64,000 bases of DNA. Source: Lytechinus variegatus (lineage: Eukaryota; Echinodermata; Echinoidea; Temnopleuroida; Toxopneustidae). Position 1 is the stretch's first letter, and each line of letters begins with the position of its first letter. The stretch lies in NCBI RefSeq assembly GCF_018143015.1, contig NC_054741.1, forward strand, positions 49,677,048-49,741,047, in the 5' to 3' direction. This document shows, one piece after another, positions 36,423 to 47,327 of this stretch. Both the position numbers and the translations under genes were made by a program. The notes below the pieces were generated by a model. It was given only the letters and a program-made list of their open reading frames with translations. It was not told the origin of the DNA and searched no databases.

Positions 36423-37681
36423 GTTGTGTTGTGATATTCAACGAATCAAATTTTGCAACCAAATTATGCCACGAGATGGCGACATGCAAAACTGACGTGT
36501 CATTCCACTCGCGATATGCAAACATCTCGGCGAGGCAAATGACGCATGCCATTAAATTGCCGAACAAAGGTGACGAAATCGTCAAAAATACACAACGCCT
36601 GCTGATTATCGCGTAGTCAGGCACCTACGCATTGTGCGAGTTGAAAGGTCATTCCCCGTTAATAATAATGATGACAGGCCTAGCAATATGTGCTAATTAT
36701 AACAATCATCATCATTATAATACTGTAATGATAATAATAATGATATTAATAATAAATTCTAATGATCGATAATCATCATAAATAAAAAAAAAATAATAAA
36801 TAATGAGAATGAGGATGATAATTATGATGATGCTGCGAAGAAGAAGAACAAGAAGAGGAAGAAGAAAAAGAAAGAGGAGGAAGAGAAGAAGAAGTAGAAG
36901 AAGAAGAAGCAGAAGAAAAAGAAGGAGCAGAAAAGAAGAAAAAAGAAGAACTGGTGCGAATAATGAAACACCGACCTCCTTGAATAATTACTAAATTGTG
37001 ACTTGCTCATGTTTTAATCGCTCTCTCATATAAAAACACGAAGAAAGTTCCTCGACCGTATAAGAATACATTCTCAAATGAGTATTCAAATGAAATAAAC
37101 ATATATCGTTATAATGAGGTTTGTTTCATTTTGTAATAAGAATATAAGTAATGTTTGATTTAAATTAAACCAAAAGATATATCCCTATTATGAAAGTCAT
37201 CTTCTATCTCACGATATCCTGGACCCTGTAAGCAACAACCAACTGTAAATATACATCCTATTTATTTATTTCATACCACTGATAATGAGAGATTGAAAAA
37301 AAATGATAATGAGAGATGCAGCAGTGTGTGCGCTTTTGATGAAAGGGGATTTCCCGCTTTTCCCGATCTATGAGATGCGCTGGTGGCTGTGGGAGGGGCA
37401 CCAGCACTGCGCAACCCTGCGTCGATAACTGATGGCGCGTTCATTGAAAAGAAAGAAAACATTTCTTCAATATGTCGGCGTGACAGGTACCTGCACTGCT
37501 TTTTCAGCAGTGAATTTTTTCTTCCATTCAATCTTCTTCTTCTCCTGACCATGCTTGCCTCAGTTCAAGATTGAATATTCATGCAAAACGTTTTAACGTG
37601 TGTCGACCGCGTTGTATCCTTGTTTTTCAAAGTTATTAGAGAACTCTTAGATTTCAAGCGTCTGTTGGATCAAGATTGGAA
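36423..37681. promoter_or_regulatory. Divergent FITM2 / SRCR intergenic region
   Basis: 1.26 kb between two start codons pointing apart, so both promoters should be here. Contains a (GAT/ATA)-rich stretch and a purine (GAA) tract at 36833-36950. No specific binding site is claimed. Confidence 0.45.
36833..36950 (+). repeat. Polypurine (GAA/GAG)n tract
   Basis: About 115 bases almost wholly A and G; could form triplex H-DNA by mirror symmetry. It explains the Arg/Lys- and Phe-rich open frames on both strands. Confidence 0.92.
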
Positions 37682-37757
37682 ATGGATACTCTGTTCCTGT
37701 CATCCATTCTCACAATGGCATCTTTAATTTTAGTGGTCAGCGTCCGGTCACAGAAAT
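37682..37757 (+). CDS. SRCR gene exon 1, signal peptide
   Basis: ATG at 37682, donor gtgagt. Encodes the hydrophobic leader and RSQK, ending in phase 1. A second Met (residue 12) could also start translation but would shorten the hydrophobic core. Confidence 0.85.
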
Positions 37758-37796
37758 GTGAGTATGCATGATAAAGGTTGATTGATGACGATGATA

Positions 37797-37844
<48 letters not shown>

Positions 37845-37851
37845 TTGGTGA

Positions 37852-37885
<34 letters not shown>

Positions 37886-40800
37886 GGTGGTGGTGTTTGA
37901 TGATGGTCGAGTTGATTATCACAATCGATTTTTTTTCCCCAATCAGAAAACAAAGAAATGTGGACTAGATCTTACATTAAAAATTACTTTCCCTCCAATT
38001 TTGTACTAATGGATGACTACAGTTATGGAGATTCGCTTGATGTATGGCATGACAACATCAGAAGGGGCAGTGTTCATGTTCAAGGATGACCGATGGTGGC
38101 CAATCTGTGCCGAGGATTGGACGATCAATGAAGCCGAGGTTGCTTGCAGACAAATGGGCTATCCAGAGCCTTATGCAGAATCAAGTCTACTTCCAGTAAG
38201 TTCAATAGCTTACAAAATACCTTTTTTTAATGTTATTTGCAAATTTTGATTTGTTAGTTATTGTATTTGTCAAATATTATCAATTTCGTTTTCTGTATTA
38301 TATTCCTTACAGTAGTAATGCAATATTTTACAATCTGAAACAAACAATAATAAACGAATGATAATGATCTATTTCAATAAAAAAAAAACGACCAGCAACA
38401 TGAATAAAGAATTTAAAACTATTTTAACTAAAACTCGAGATGTTCCCAAATATCGTCAATACGATTATGGCAATAGGCCTATCAATTCGTTTAGCATGAT
38501 AACAAACGCCCCCCCCCCCCTCTATCCTCTCAATTCTCCATCTCTCATGCACCCACTCACTCTCGTGCTCTACTGGTTAGGGAGAAGATGAGCATACTCC
38601 ACCGCCTCATGACGACTTCATATGAGGTCTAATACTACTCTTAAAGGACAAGTCTACCCCAATAAAAGGTTGATTTGAATAAAAAGAGAAAATCCAACAA
38701 GCATGATTCTGAAATTTTCATCAAAATCGGATGTAAAATAAGAAAGTTATAACATTTTTAAGTTTTGCTTTTTTCAAAAAACAATGATATGCACAACTCA
38801 GTGACATGCAAATGAGTCAGTCGATGATGTCCATCACTCATTATTTCTTTTGTATTTTTTATTGTTTGAATTGTACAATATTTCATTTATTACAAATTTG
38901 ACAATGAGGACCAACTTGACCGAATCATATAGTATTAAACAATGCTAATTCCACATGCTCAGGGAGGAATTAATCATTGTTTTACTCGACAATGAGGAGA
39001 AAATGAGAATATTATCATATTACATATAATAAAATATAAAAGAAATAGTGAGTGGATGACGTCATCAGTCTCCTCATTTGCATACCGACCCGGATGTGCA
39101 TCTAACAAGTGAAACTTTAAGATGTCATAACTTTCCTATTTTACATCCGATTTTGATGACATTTTTAATGTTATGCTTGTTAGTTTTTTCTGTTTTTATT
39201 CAAATCAACATTTTGTTGGGGTGGACTTGTCCTTTAAGGAGGAACAGTTTTAGTCAGAGAGACCTCGGAGGGTTGTAGCTAGACCTATGGAATAATCATC
39301 CTCAATCTGTTGTTTCAGCACCCTCTATGGTTACTTCGAACACAGGCTGGACAAACACAGGTCTTGCCTTTATCCAATTTTCCCTTAAAAATTCCAGTCA
39401 ACCCTCCACGCAACATGCATGTATTTAATCTATAAGTCGGGCTTGCCTTCTTCTTCCGTACAGTGATGATGGTGATGATGATGATGATGGTGGTGGTGGT
39501 TATGAAAATAATAAACATACCGCTTTTCTGCGCCTCGTGATATCTTCTCTTATTGCATAATGTTCTTTTGATTCCTTTCTTTTGCCAGGATTATATCGAG
39601 CTGAATGTGAGCAGAGGGTTGAATTGGATAGATGGGATTATATGTGGTGGCTACGAGTCACAGTTGAAATGGTGTAGGGGAGGGGGATGGGGTTACTGCA
39701 CCAGCGGGCGAGCTGCAGGTGTAACGTGTCACACAGGTAAGAAAATGGGAACAAATCAATGCTCACCTGTCTTAATACTACAGGTAGTGTTATATCCACT
39801 GGCAGATCCAGAGGGGGGGGGGCACAGCCGGCCTTCCCCCCCCCTTTGAGAGGCACAAATAAAATTTGTAATGTAAAAATGCCGTTAAAAGAGAAGTGCG
39901 CCCCCCCCTTGAAAGTTAAGACTTTTTTTGCTTATCAAATTATTTTGTGGACGAAATCCCCTTAATTTCAGGTTGAAACCCTTTTTTTGTCAAATTTTTC
40001 TTCGGGAAAATGTGCCCCCGTCCTTTCCAAAAATCCTGGATCCGCCCCTTTCTTAGAATTTAGATCCATTTACCAAACTTTTTTAACACGATATACTGTT
40101 TCATTCAAATGTTGTCAATGGGCACATAAACTCAATTCAAATCAATATTAGTTTAATTCAATTCAACAATCTATGCACACTTGGGCATCGGACTGCACAT
40201 GCCGATGCTTAGAATGTCAAAATTTTAGGTCAGAATATAAAAAGAAATGTTCAGCTCGCCTTTCACGCTCGCATCAAATATAAAGATACCCATCCTGTTC
40301 ATGGTTACAAAATGTGCTTAGAATGTCAGGTTTTGGGTCGGAATATTTTAAAAATTTTAAGCTCGCGCTGACCATTTGCAAAAAGGACATATTTTCAATA
40401 AAATAGGGCACCGTAAGGAAACGGAAAGGAATGAATTCCAACAATATTGTAAAGCTGATGAGTGGAAAAGCCGCCAACTCTCAGTGAACTTGCAGTGTTT
40501 AAAAAATTATACATATAAATTAGATGAAATATGACGGTGTAAACAAAAACAAACAAATAAAATAATCATTAGGAAATCAATATGCTCCATCTTAATCATA
40601 TTAAATTTTCTGTTTAACGTTTCCGTTTCAGAGAGCGATTTGTTTGAATCGGATTATATTTGGCCGACTGCGATGCTGATCTTCGCCTGTTTCATGGGTT
40701 ATGTTTGTAAGAAGGTCAGGGATCAACATCGCATGAGATCCGCTACGCAGACAAACACCACCAGTATTGAAGAATCTAGTGATCACGGTGATGACGTGGA

Positions 40801-41191
40801 TGACGATCCTTCTCATCAATCAGAAAGCCAAGCAGACCACGAGGTTCTTCATTATTATTCAACATCCATTGGCGGGAACTTGAAAAATGCTCCCTACATT
40901 ACACCCCTACCCCGGCATGTCCCGCAAGGGCCGATGACTGATGCACAAGAAGAGAACGTTCTGATATTAACTGGATTACCTGGGAACCTTCCGAATAGCC
41001 ATGATTGGGATATACCTGGGGCCCCTACGGCTCCTCCACCAGACCACGCACCCTCCTATGCCTATCGGCAGACATTGGACTCGTCACCCCTTCAAGGGAC
41101 TTCGTATTACCCCTCACAGCATGACCCAGCTCTTCAAGACGCACCTCCCCCTCCTCCCTCATATGAGGAAGCAATGCGACAGGACCAATAA
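37682..41191 (+). CDS. Single-SRCR type I membrane protein with PPSY tail
   Basis: Four exons (37682-37757, 38023-38195, 39589-39736, 40632-41191) splice in frame to 318 residues. Residues 1-23 form a signal peptide (MDTLFLSSILTMASLILVV). Residues 28-131 are one scavenger receptor cysteine-rich domain: EIRLMYG, DDRWWPICAEDWTINEAEVA, CRQMGYPEP, GIICGGYES, and CTSGRAAGVTC. It has six cysteines (54, 67, 102, 112, 120, 130), and the domain is split by an intron, both fitting group A SRCR domains. Asn89 (NVS) is a potential glycosylation site. Residues about 141-158 (YIWPTAMLIFACFMGYVC) form the membrane span, followed by KKVR. The 160-residue cytoplasmic tail is acidic then proline-rich and ends APPPPPSYEEAMRQDQ, whose PPSY (307-310) is a WW-domain ligand. 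Likely a surface recognition or adhesion protein; ligand unknown. Echinoids have hundreds of SRCR genes. A candidate AATAAA lies at 42457. Confidence 0.88.
37790..37898 (+). repeat. (GAT)n/(GGT)n microsatellite
   Basis: Uninterrupted GAT units then GGT units in intron 1 of the SRCR gene; the source of His-, Met- and Ser-run frames. Confidence 0.95.
38023..38195 (+). CDS. SRCR gene exon 2, first half of the domain
   Basis: Acceptor ctacag, donor gtaagt. Encodes EIRLMYGMTTSEGAVFMF to AESSLLP with Cys54 and Cys67; ends in phase 0. Confidence 0.9.
38645..39233. mobile_element. TTAA-flanked long-TIR MITE family C, copy 2
   Basis: 589 bp between TTAA at 38641-38644 and 39234-39237. Left AGGACAAGTCTACCCCAA and inverted right AGGACAAGTCCACCCCAAC continue as similar arms for about 130 bp, including ATCAAAATCGGATGTAAAAT. 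Inside intron 2 of the SRCR gene. Confidence 0.87.
39589..39736 (+). CDS. SRCR gene exon 3, second half of the domain
   Basis: Acceptor gccag, donor gtaaga. Encodes DYIELNVSRGLNWIDGIICG to CTSGRAAGVTCHT, with Cys102, 112, 120 and 130; ends in phase 1. Confidence 0.9.
39797..40050. mobile_element. GGCGGATCCAG-ended element, copy 1 (short)
   Basis: CACTGGCAGATCCAGAGG at the left and, inverted, GGGGCGGATCCAGGATTTTT at the right bound 254 bp of C-run-rich sequence in SRCR intron 3. Two satellite units follow outside it. Confidence 0.6.
40230..40385 (+). repeat. Two units of the ~110-bp satellite
   Basis: GCTCGCCTTTCACGCTCGCAT (first 20 bases matched) at 40255 and GCTCGCGCTGACCATTTGC at 40361, about 106 bp apart, with TTAGAATGTCAGGTTTTGGG between. 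Confidence 0.65.
40632..41191 (+). CDS. SRCR gene exon 4, membrane span, tail and stop
   Basis: Acceptor tttcag. Encodes ESDLFESDYIWPTAMLIFA, the basic stop-transfer KKVRDQHR, then the long tail to PSYEEAMRQDQ and TAA at 41189-41191. Confidence 0.9.
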
Positions 41192-42709
41192 AAAATGTTT
41201 TAAGAAAGTGAAAATGCAGGGATGAAAAATCTTTAATTTTGTCGATATTTAAGATGCTAATTTCAACAATGCAAAGAAAAGGGGTGAGAAATTATTGCTG
41301 TGATCATGCTCCTTTTATAATCGTTGATTGCTTTCACGAATTTGAATCAATTTGATTCAGAAAATTGTTAAGCTGTGTATTATTAACATTTTAAGTGAAA
41401 TAATCATTATTTGACAACAGATATCCAATTGCATTGGTGTTTATAATATGGGGAAGTATAATGGAACTAAATACCCCATTATTTACAGTGGCCTTTGCAA
41501 ACATATATTTTTTTTTATCCTTTTCAGCTTTATTTAAAAAATCTCAAAGACTCGATATATAGTTTCTGTGCTCCACTTCATCCTCTCCTTCCCCCTATAC
41601 TACCCCCCCCCCCTCTCTCCCTCTCGACCCCTATATTAGTGCTTCCCTTTCAAATCTATCTCCTCCAATAAATTCTTGGGCCAGGATAAAAAGGAACCAT
41701 GCGATGATCTCAATTTGTTGAATTTAATTTTCTAATAATGATTAATATTCAAACAAACAAACGAAATCACAAACTATTCGGCATATACGTATTTCTTTTA
41801 AACCATGGACAACATGCTTTCAATATCATTAAAGAAGCATCAACTTTCGAAGTCTACTTTTTGCAAAATACGACTTTTCTCTCTGATTCATGAAAATTTG
41901 ATAGTCAGAAAAGTCATTATTTGTGGCTAGTTTTTATTGCTACATGTTTATATGATAATATGTTCCACCAGGGACACGAGAGGGAGCCTGAAAGGATAGT
42001 TTGATTTCAATGTATGCAATGTTATTGCTATCAAAACTCAAATGTGCTCTCGTCCTTTCCATGACATTTGCTACGGCAACAATTGTTTCGCTCTAAATTC
42101 CACACACATATCGAATGACCAAATTCAACCCTTAATATAACTTCCTCATTAATCAGTGTGATTGAAGAGTATGGTAAATGAGGGAGGAAAAAAAGAATCT
42201 TGTATAACTCGAGTTTTATATACAGATTATAAGTGTATTTCCGTTATTCAGCTAATAGAGATTTTTGCTGTTGTTGTTGTTGTCTGTATTAATCCCTTCT
42301 GTTGTTAAAGAAATGTGAGCAGATTGATTCTAAGTTTACATTTGAAATTCATATATATTCCTTTTCTTACCATGTTAAAAGGTTCATGCGTAAACTTGAA
42401 ACAATTACGTTAATGATGTCATGTTATATTTATTTTGACATGTGATATGAGGAAGAAATAAAATATGATTTAAAACAAAAAAACCCCCTTGGTTTAACTA
42501 TATCATACCCTCAACCTAACATAAAACCCTATATTGCAACCCTTACCCTAGATCTTAAAAAAAATTAAGCCCGGAGAAATTGTCGCTGGAGCAAATGTCG
42601 TGTCCCCCTCTCGTCACCTCTCATTAGCTCTGCTATACAAAAAATCTCAAAGTTTTTGTCTGCTGTCTCTCAGACCAAAGGTTCCATGACCTTGCACGTG
42701 CATGTAATA

Positions 42710-42876
42710 CCTTGGTCACATTTGTTCTACGGCGGCCGTACGGCGAGTCGACAACATCCGTTTTATTAATTTTAATTCAAACTACCTACATGTATATGTA
42801 GTTGGACAAAAAAATGTTAAAACGGCTGTTTTCGACTCGCCGTATACGGCCGCCGTAGAGCAAATGTGACCAAGGT
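42710..42876. mobile_element. Palindromic MITE with CCTTGGTCACATTTG ends
   Basis: Left CCTTGGTCACATTTGTTCTA and inverted right CCTTGGTCACATTTGCTCTA, continuing CGGCGGCCGT on both arms and CGAGTCGA nearer the centre. About 65 bp per arm. Confidence 0.8.
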
Positions 42877-43149
42877 AGGCATATTCAGCGATTACCTCTG
42901 CATGTTTCTACGTTCTCTCACGTGTAAAATGGCGGCAGAGATTAAATAAAGATTGAGTTTTTCAGTTAAGCATGTCCTTTCCGATGTTTTGTTAATTAGA
43001 CATTCGAAGAACAAAAAAAAAAACAATCCAGCAAAATAGAACTACTTAATCCCAAAACCATGAAAACCCCTCTCTCATATTCGAATTACTAGTACCAGAT
43101 TCATTCATACTCTGCAATTGAGTAGAGGAAGTTTCAACCTTAGGAATAA

Positions 43150-43247
43150 GACCAAAAGCTTCGGTCTCTGTACAATTATTGGTTGTTCAGCTGAGTCCGG
43201 GGATGATAAAATGTCAGAAATCCCCAGAAAAGACGGTTATTAGTTTC
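43150..43247 (+). repeat. ACCAAAAGCTTC family repeat, copy 2 (shortened)
   Basis: ACCAAAAGCTTCGGTCTCTG then GGTTGTTCAGCTGA, ATGTCAGAAATCCCCAGAAA and ACGGTTATT, collinear with 30836-30985 with an internal deletion. Confidence 0.65.
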
Positions 43248-43281
43248 TAGTTTCTACCTTCTCCCAAAGAACAACCTTTTT

Positions 43282-44332
43282 CAGGCGCGGATCCAGGAGG
43301 GGGCCGAGCCGGCCCCGGCCCCCTATTTTTTGACAACCTGCAGAAAAAAGTAGAAAAACAAAAGAAAAGTAAGAAAGAGGTATTATACCAATGATGTGCA
43401 ATTTACAGCCTCGTTAACGGCCGGCCCGACCCCGAAAGGAAACAAGAAAAAGATGAGGGAAAGAATTGAAAAATAGACTTTAAATAAAAATTTTCGCTCG
43501 TGCTTCGCGCTCGCATTGCCTGTGTAATGAATCCCATTTAAGAGGATTAAATGACACTTCATATATCCAGTTCTGAAATCAATTTGCACACAATATTTTA
43601 GCTCGCACATCAAGCTTTCATTATTTTGTTTGATTTACACAAATTGTTATATCAAAATTTTCAGCTCGCGCTGCGCGCTCGCATTGTTTGATTTGTGAGA
43701 TACCTATCCTGTTTGGAAATTCTTGCCAAAATTTGTCAAAATGCTTTTTTATTATGTCAGTATAAAAAAATTAAGCTCGTGCTTCGCGCTCGCATTTAAT
43801 TGTTTGAGACACACAGCTTGTTGTTTATTTGAATAAAAACGCGCTTAGACTGTCCAGTTTTCAGGTCGGAATATCAAAAATATTGAGCTCGCGCTTCGCA
43901 CTATCATTATTTAATTGGTGATACTTGTATCCTCTTCATTAATCACAAAAAAGTCCTAATTGAGTCCCTTTTCACGTTACTATAATAAAATTTCGGCTCG
44001 CGCTTCGCGCTCGCATTGTTTAGTTGGATACTTATCTTTGTTCATGATTATAAAAATTGCTCAGAATCTTCCGTTCTAAGGACATAAAATATCAAAGGAT
44101 TTTAGCTCGCCGTTCGCATTATATATTAAGACCACATGAGATACCTTATCTTGTTTATAACAATAAAAACTAACATGTATACTTAAAACTTCAGTCTTTA
44201 GTAAGGATTACCCCCTGAACCCCCCCCCCCAAAAAAAAAAAAAATCAGATTATAGCGGCCAATCGAGAAAAATGTTGATGAAAATATTTTTCGGCCCCCC
44301 CCCCCTATTGGCGAAAGCTGGATCCGCCCCTG
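43282..44332 (+). mobile_element. CAGG(G/C)GCGGATCC-ended element carrying a satellite array
   Basis: Left CAGGCGCGGATCCAGGAGGG; right end, inverted, CAGGGGCGGATCCAGCTTTC. Between them C/G runs near each end and seven tandem ~110-bp units (43494-44130). No clear target duplication. Probably non-autonomous; no transposase seen. Confidence 0.65.
43490..44130 (+). repeat. ~110-bp tandem satellite, seven units
   Basis: Cores GCTCGCGCTTCGCGCTCGCA or variants at 43494, 43604, 43665, 43774, 43886, 43997 and 44106: spacings 110, 61, 109, 112, 111, 109. Between cores lie TACCTATCCTGTTTGGAA-like and TTTTCAGGTCGGAATATC-like blocks. Confidence 0.85.
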
Positions 44333-44638
44333 TTTTTCCCCCTCGTCTTACAATCATCATGGTAAAAGACACTGCGTTCAGCCAGCGCTGGCCGCACGCG
44401 ACTGAGCGTCAATCTTTGATGTTATGTATTATAAGGGCAGACGCCAAACCATCTCTATGCGCCAAACAGATCTGTCCTCAACTTGAGGTCAAGCGAGGTC
44501 GCACGCGACAGAGATCTCTAATCGCTGGGTGAGGTCGCACGCGACTGAGAGACTTGATGGAGATACTGTCCTTACGGTCCTTACCGCTACCAGGAAGTTA
44601 CGTAAGCGAAGGACCAATACCTCATTACAAGCGTGGCT

Positions 44639-45844
44639 CAGGGGCGTAGATAGGGGGGGGGGGGGGGATGGGGGGGATGCACCCCCCCCCAGAATTTTAG
44701 GTGGGGGGATGGTGTGTACAATCATCCCCCCAGGTTTCTGTGGGGGAAGAAGCAAAACTATACAGTAATAAAGCAATGAATGCTAGTTAAAATCAATCAA
44801 TAATAATAGCAGTAACAATCATAACGTACAGCAATGACAAACATGATCAAAATTGGACTTTTATTCAGAGTCAATCATCTTATATGCATTTACAACTTGC
44901 AAGTTTTAAGTAATAACAACTGTCTTGCGTCGTCATATACATTTAAGGATCGTTATTCAGAGTTTCACCATTTCCTTATAATAATTATTTATTTGCAAAG
45001 GAGATAAGTTCAAAATATTTCATTACAGATTTAAGAAAGTGTCCCTTAATCACTCCCTTTCAGAGCAACTGCTTGCATAACACATTAACACTGTTCAAAC
45101 GAATTAATAAGAAATTACCTATACACATACACTGACCCTTTTCCCTGCTGGCCATGTCCTCAACCCCTACTTTGCAAAGGAAAGGTGAAAATTTTCAGTC
45201 CCTAAGAAGCGAATTAGTAAATGAATGATTTTGGAATGAAAGTGCAAATTTTGGATGGCCTCAGTGATATCCGAGGTTTTTTTCACTCAATATTCACTCT
45301 TTCATATATTCACTCCTTAAAGAGTGAACTATTTCACTAATTTTTTCAGAGTACTTTGCGCTTTTCAAAGAAGGTAGAATCATCCAATATATAGACATGC
45401 CTTAATTCACGAAGGCAGATTGAATCAATCCATGGATAAGATTAATTTATGGTCTAAGATCACAGAACAAGCCTAACTCGACCCTCAGCGTGTTCATTGT
45501 CGGACCTTTGACAAAAAACATAATCATCTCGCGCATTTACGCGATAAAAATGATAAAAATTTGACTAATTTCTAGACAAGATTCAATTCAACCTTGTGAA
45601 TTTCGGTCAATGTAATGACGTGAAATTGTCCAAGCATGTCGCAAGGGTCACACGAGATAATCCATGAGGCAGATCGTGTTATTTTGTTATCTTTAACTCG
45701 TCTGCTTTGGCCCATGATATTTTGTTTTTATCGAGTACGTTATCTCCTTCATTCTTTATATTTATATATTAATTATATATATATATAAAGTATGACCCAG
45801 CTAGGGATCATCCCCCCAGGTCTAAGGACCTGTCTACGCCACTG
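44639..45844. mobile_element. hAT-like non-autonomous element, 1.2 kb
   Basis: Ends CAGGGGCGTAGATAGG and, inverted, CAGTGGCGTAGACAGG. Flanked by the 8-bp duplication GCGTGGCT (44631-44638 and 45845-45852). CAG-start TIRs and 8-bp duplications are hAT hallmarks. Sub-terminal ATCATCCCCCCAGGT occurs at both ends in the same orientation. No transposase frame. Confidence 0.83.
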
Positions 45845-45990
45845 GCGTGGCTCCTAGCCATAATATAAACAGAGGCTAGCCTCAGTTGAAAATTCTAGGA
45901 CATGGAGGAAATCGGGGTAAAATCCAACTCGTAAACAATTATGCCTTTTACACTGAGAATACTGATTGTAGTACTAAATATATTAAAATC

Positions 45991-46283
45991 TTGACACGGT
46001 GTAACAGTTTGCTGAATAACTGAAGATCACAAAAAAATGAAAATTAACGGCGAAATTTCACTGGCAAATTTCAAAACTTTAAGGTCGGCTCCAAACTTGA
46101 TGTGAAGGAGATATATTGTGAGACTCCAGCAAAATGCAAGAGCAGACGCGTATCCAGGATTTTGCACCTGGGAGGGCGACCTAATTTTGGCGCCCTTGTT
46201 ATCTTTCAGAATGCTGCCCCCCCCCACGCCAGACAAACATAGGTACCTTTAAAAAAGATTGCATGTTGAATTATCCTATTTCT
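45991..46283. repeat. Tandem duplication, unit 1
   Basis: Starts TTGACACGGTGTAACAGTTT, contains AGACGCGTATCCAGGATTTT and GGCGCCCTTGTTATCTTTCA, ends TTGAATTATCCTATTTCTTA. Near-identical to unit 2 apart from small indels. Confidence 0.88.
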
Positions 46284-46314
46284 TAAATAAAGATTAAATA
46301 AAGATCAATAAAGA

Positions 46315-46611
46315 TTGACACGGTCTAACAGTTTGCTGAACTGAAGATCACCAAAATAGAAGAAAATTAATGGCGAAATTTCACTGGCAAATTTCAAAAC
46401 TTTACGGTCGGCTCCAAACTTGATGTGAAGGAGATATTGTGAGACTCCAGCAAAATGCAAGAGCAGGCGCGTATCCAGGATTTTGCACCCAGGGGGGAGG
46501 GGGACCTAATTTTGGCGCCCCTGTGATCTTTCAGAAAATGTTGCCCCCCCCTCACGCCAGACAAACATAGGTACCTTTAAAAGAGATTGCATGTTGAATT
46601 ATCCTATTTCA
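46315..46611. repeat. Tandem duplication, unit 2
   Basis: Repeats unit 1 at an offset of 324 bp; the ~30 bp between units is AATAAAGAT-rich. High similarity indicates a recent local duplication. Confidence 0.88.
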
Positions 46612-46722
46612 TAATCACGTGAAAACGGCAATCAAAGACCACTCATTTCTTAATGTGTTATAATAATTATCCATGAATATCTTGTCATACCATGCACTTT
46701 TTAACAAGAATAAATGTGACAT

Positions 46723-46853
46723 GGGGCCCATAACACAAAGCTTAGCAATGGTCGTAGAACATTTTTCTACGATTGATTCTATAGACTACAATGTACAATC
46801 AATTGTGAAAATCAAGCGAACGATTAATCGCTAACCTTTGTGTTACAGGACCC
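46723..46853. mobile_element. MITE with GGGCC(C/T)..AACACAAAG ends
   Basis: Left GGGGCCCATAACACAAAGCT and inverted right GGGTCCTGTAACACAAAGGT, each followed by TAGC. A relative is at 56643-56774. The right edge is the insertion site of the next element. Confidence 0.7.
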
Positions 46854-47304
46854 CCGGGGGCAGTCAAATATATTGCTGTACACACGCGTGACCTAGGAAT
46901 TTCCACCCCCTTGACGAGTTTTTTCTGTGTGTAAAATATCCCCCTAAACAAGTTTTTCGCGGGCTTTATATTTACACATTTTGACCCCTAAACAAGTTGT
47001 CCCCAAAATATTACCTCGGGGGGAAAATATTACCTCGGGGGGAAAACATACCCTGAACACGTTTGGCTAGTCTTTTTAAAGAAAGCTTTCGAGAAAAAAC
47101 ATACCCTAAATACGTTGGACACCGCGATTGACCATTTACCAGTCTTTCATAACCACCCTTTTTCTTGAAAATCGGTGTTTTTGATACCCTTAACGAGTCC
47201 ACGCGCGGACCGCGTCCAAAACTAAAAAACACCCCTTAAACGCGTTTTTTTTGGTCACGCGTGTGTACAGCAAAATATTTGACTGCCCCCCCCCCCCCCG
47301 GGGG
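46854..47304. mobile_element. MITE with GCTGTACACACGCGTGACC arms
   Basis: TIRs GGGGGCAGTCAAATAT and a perfect inner pair GCTGTACACACGCGTGACC (46876-46894) / inverted (47253-47271). Flanked by ACAGGACCC at 46845-46853 and 47305-47313. The interior repeats the motif ACCC(C)TNAACNNGTT about seven times. Confidence 0.8.
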
Positions 47305-47327
47305 ACAGGACCCAGGTGGAAGGTGTT

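Noticed and set aside
37654-38009. His/Ser/Met-run frames
   Set aside because: Translations of the (GAT)n tract inside SRCR intron 1.
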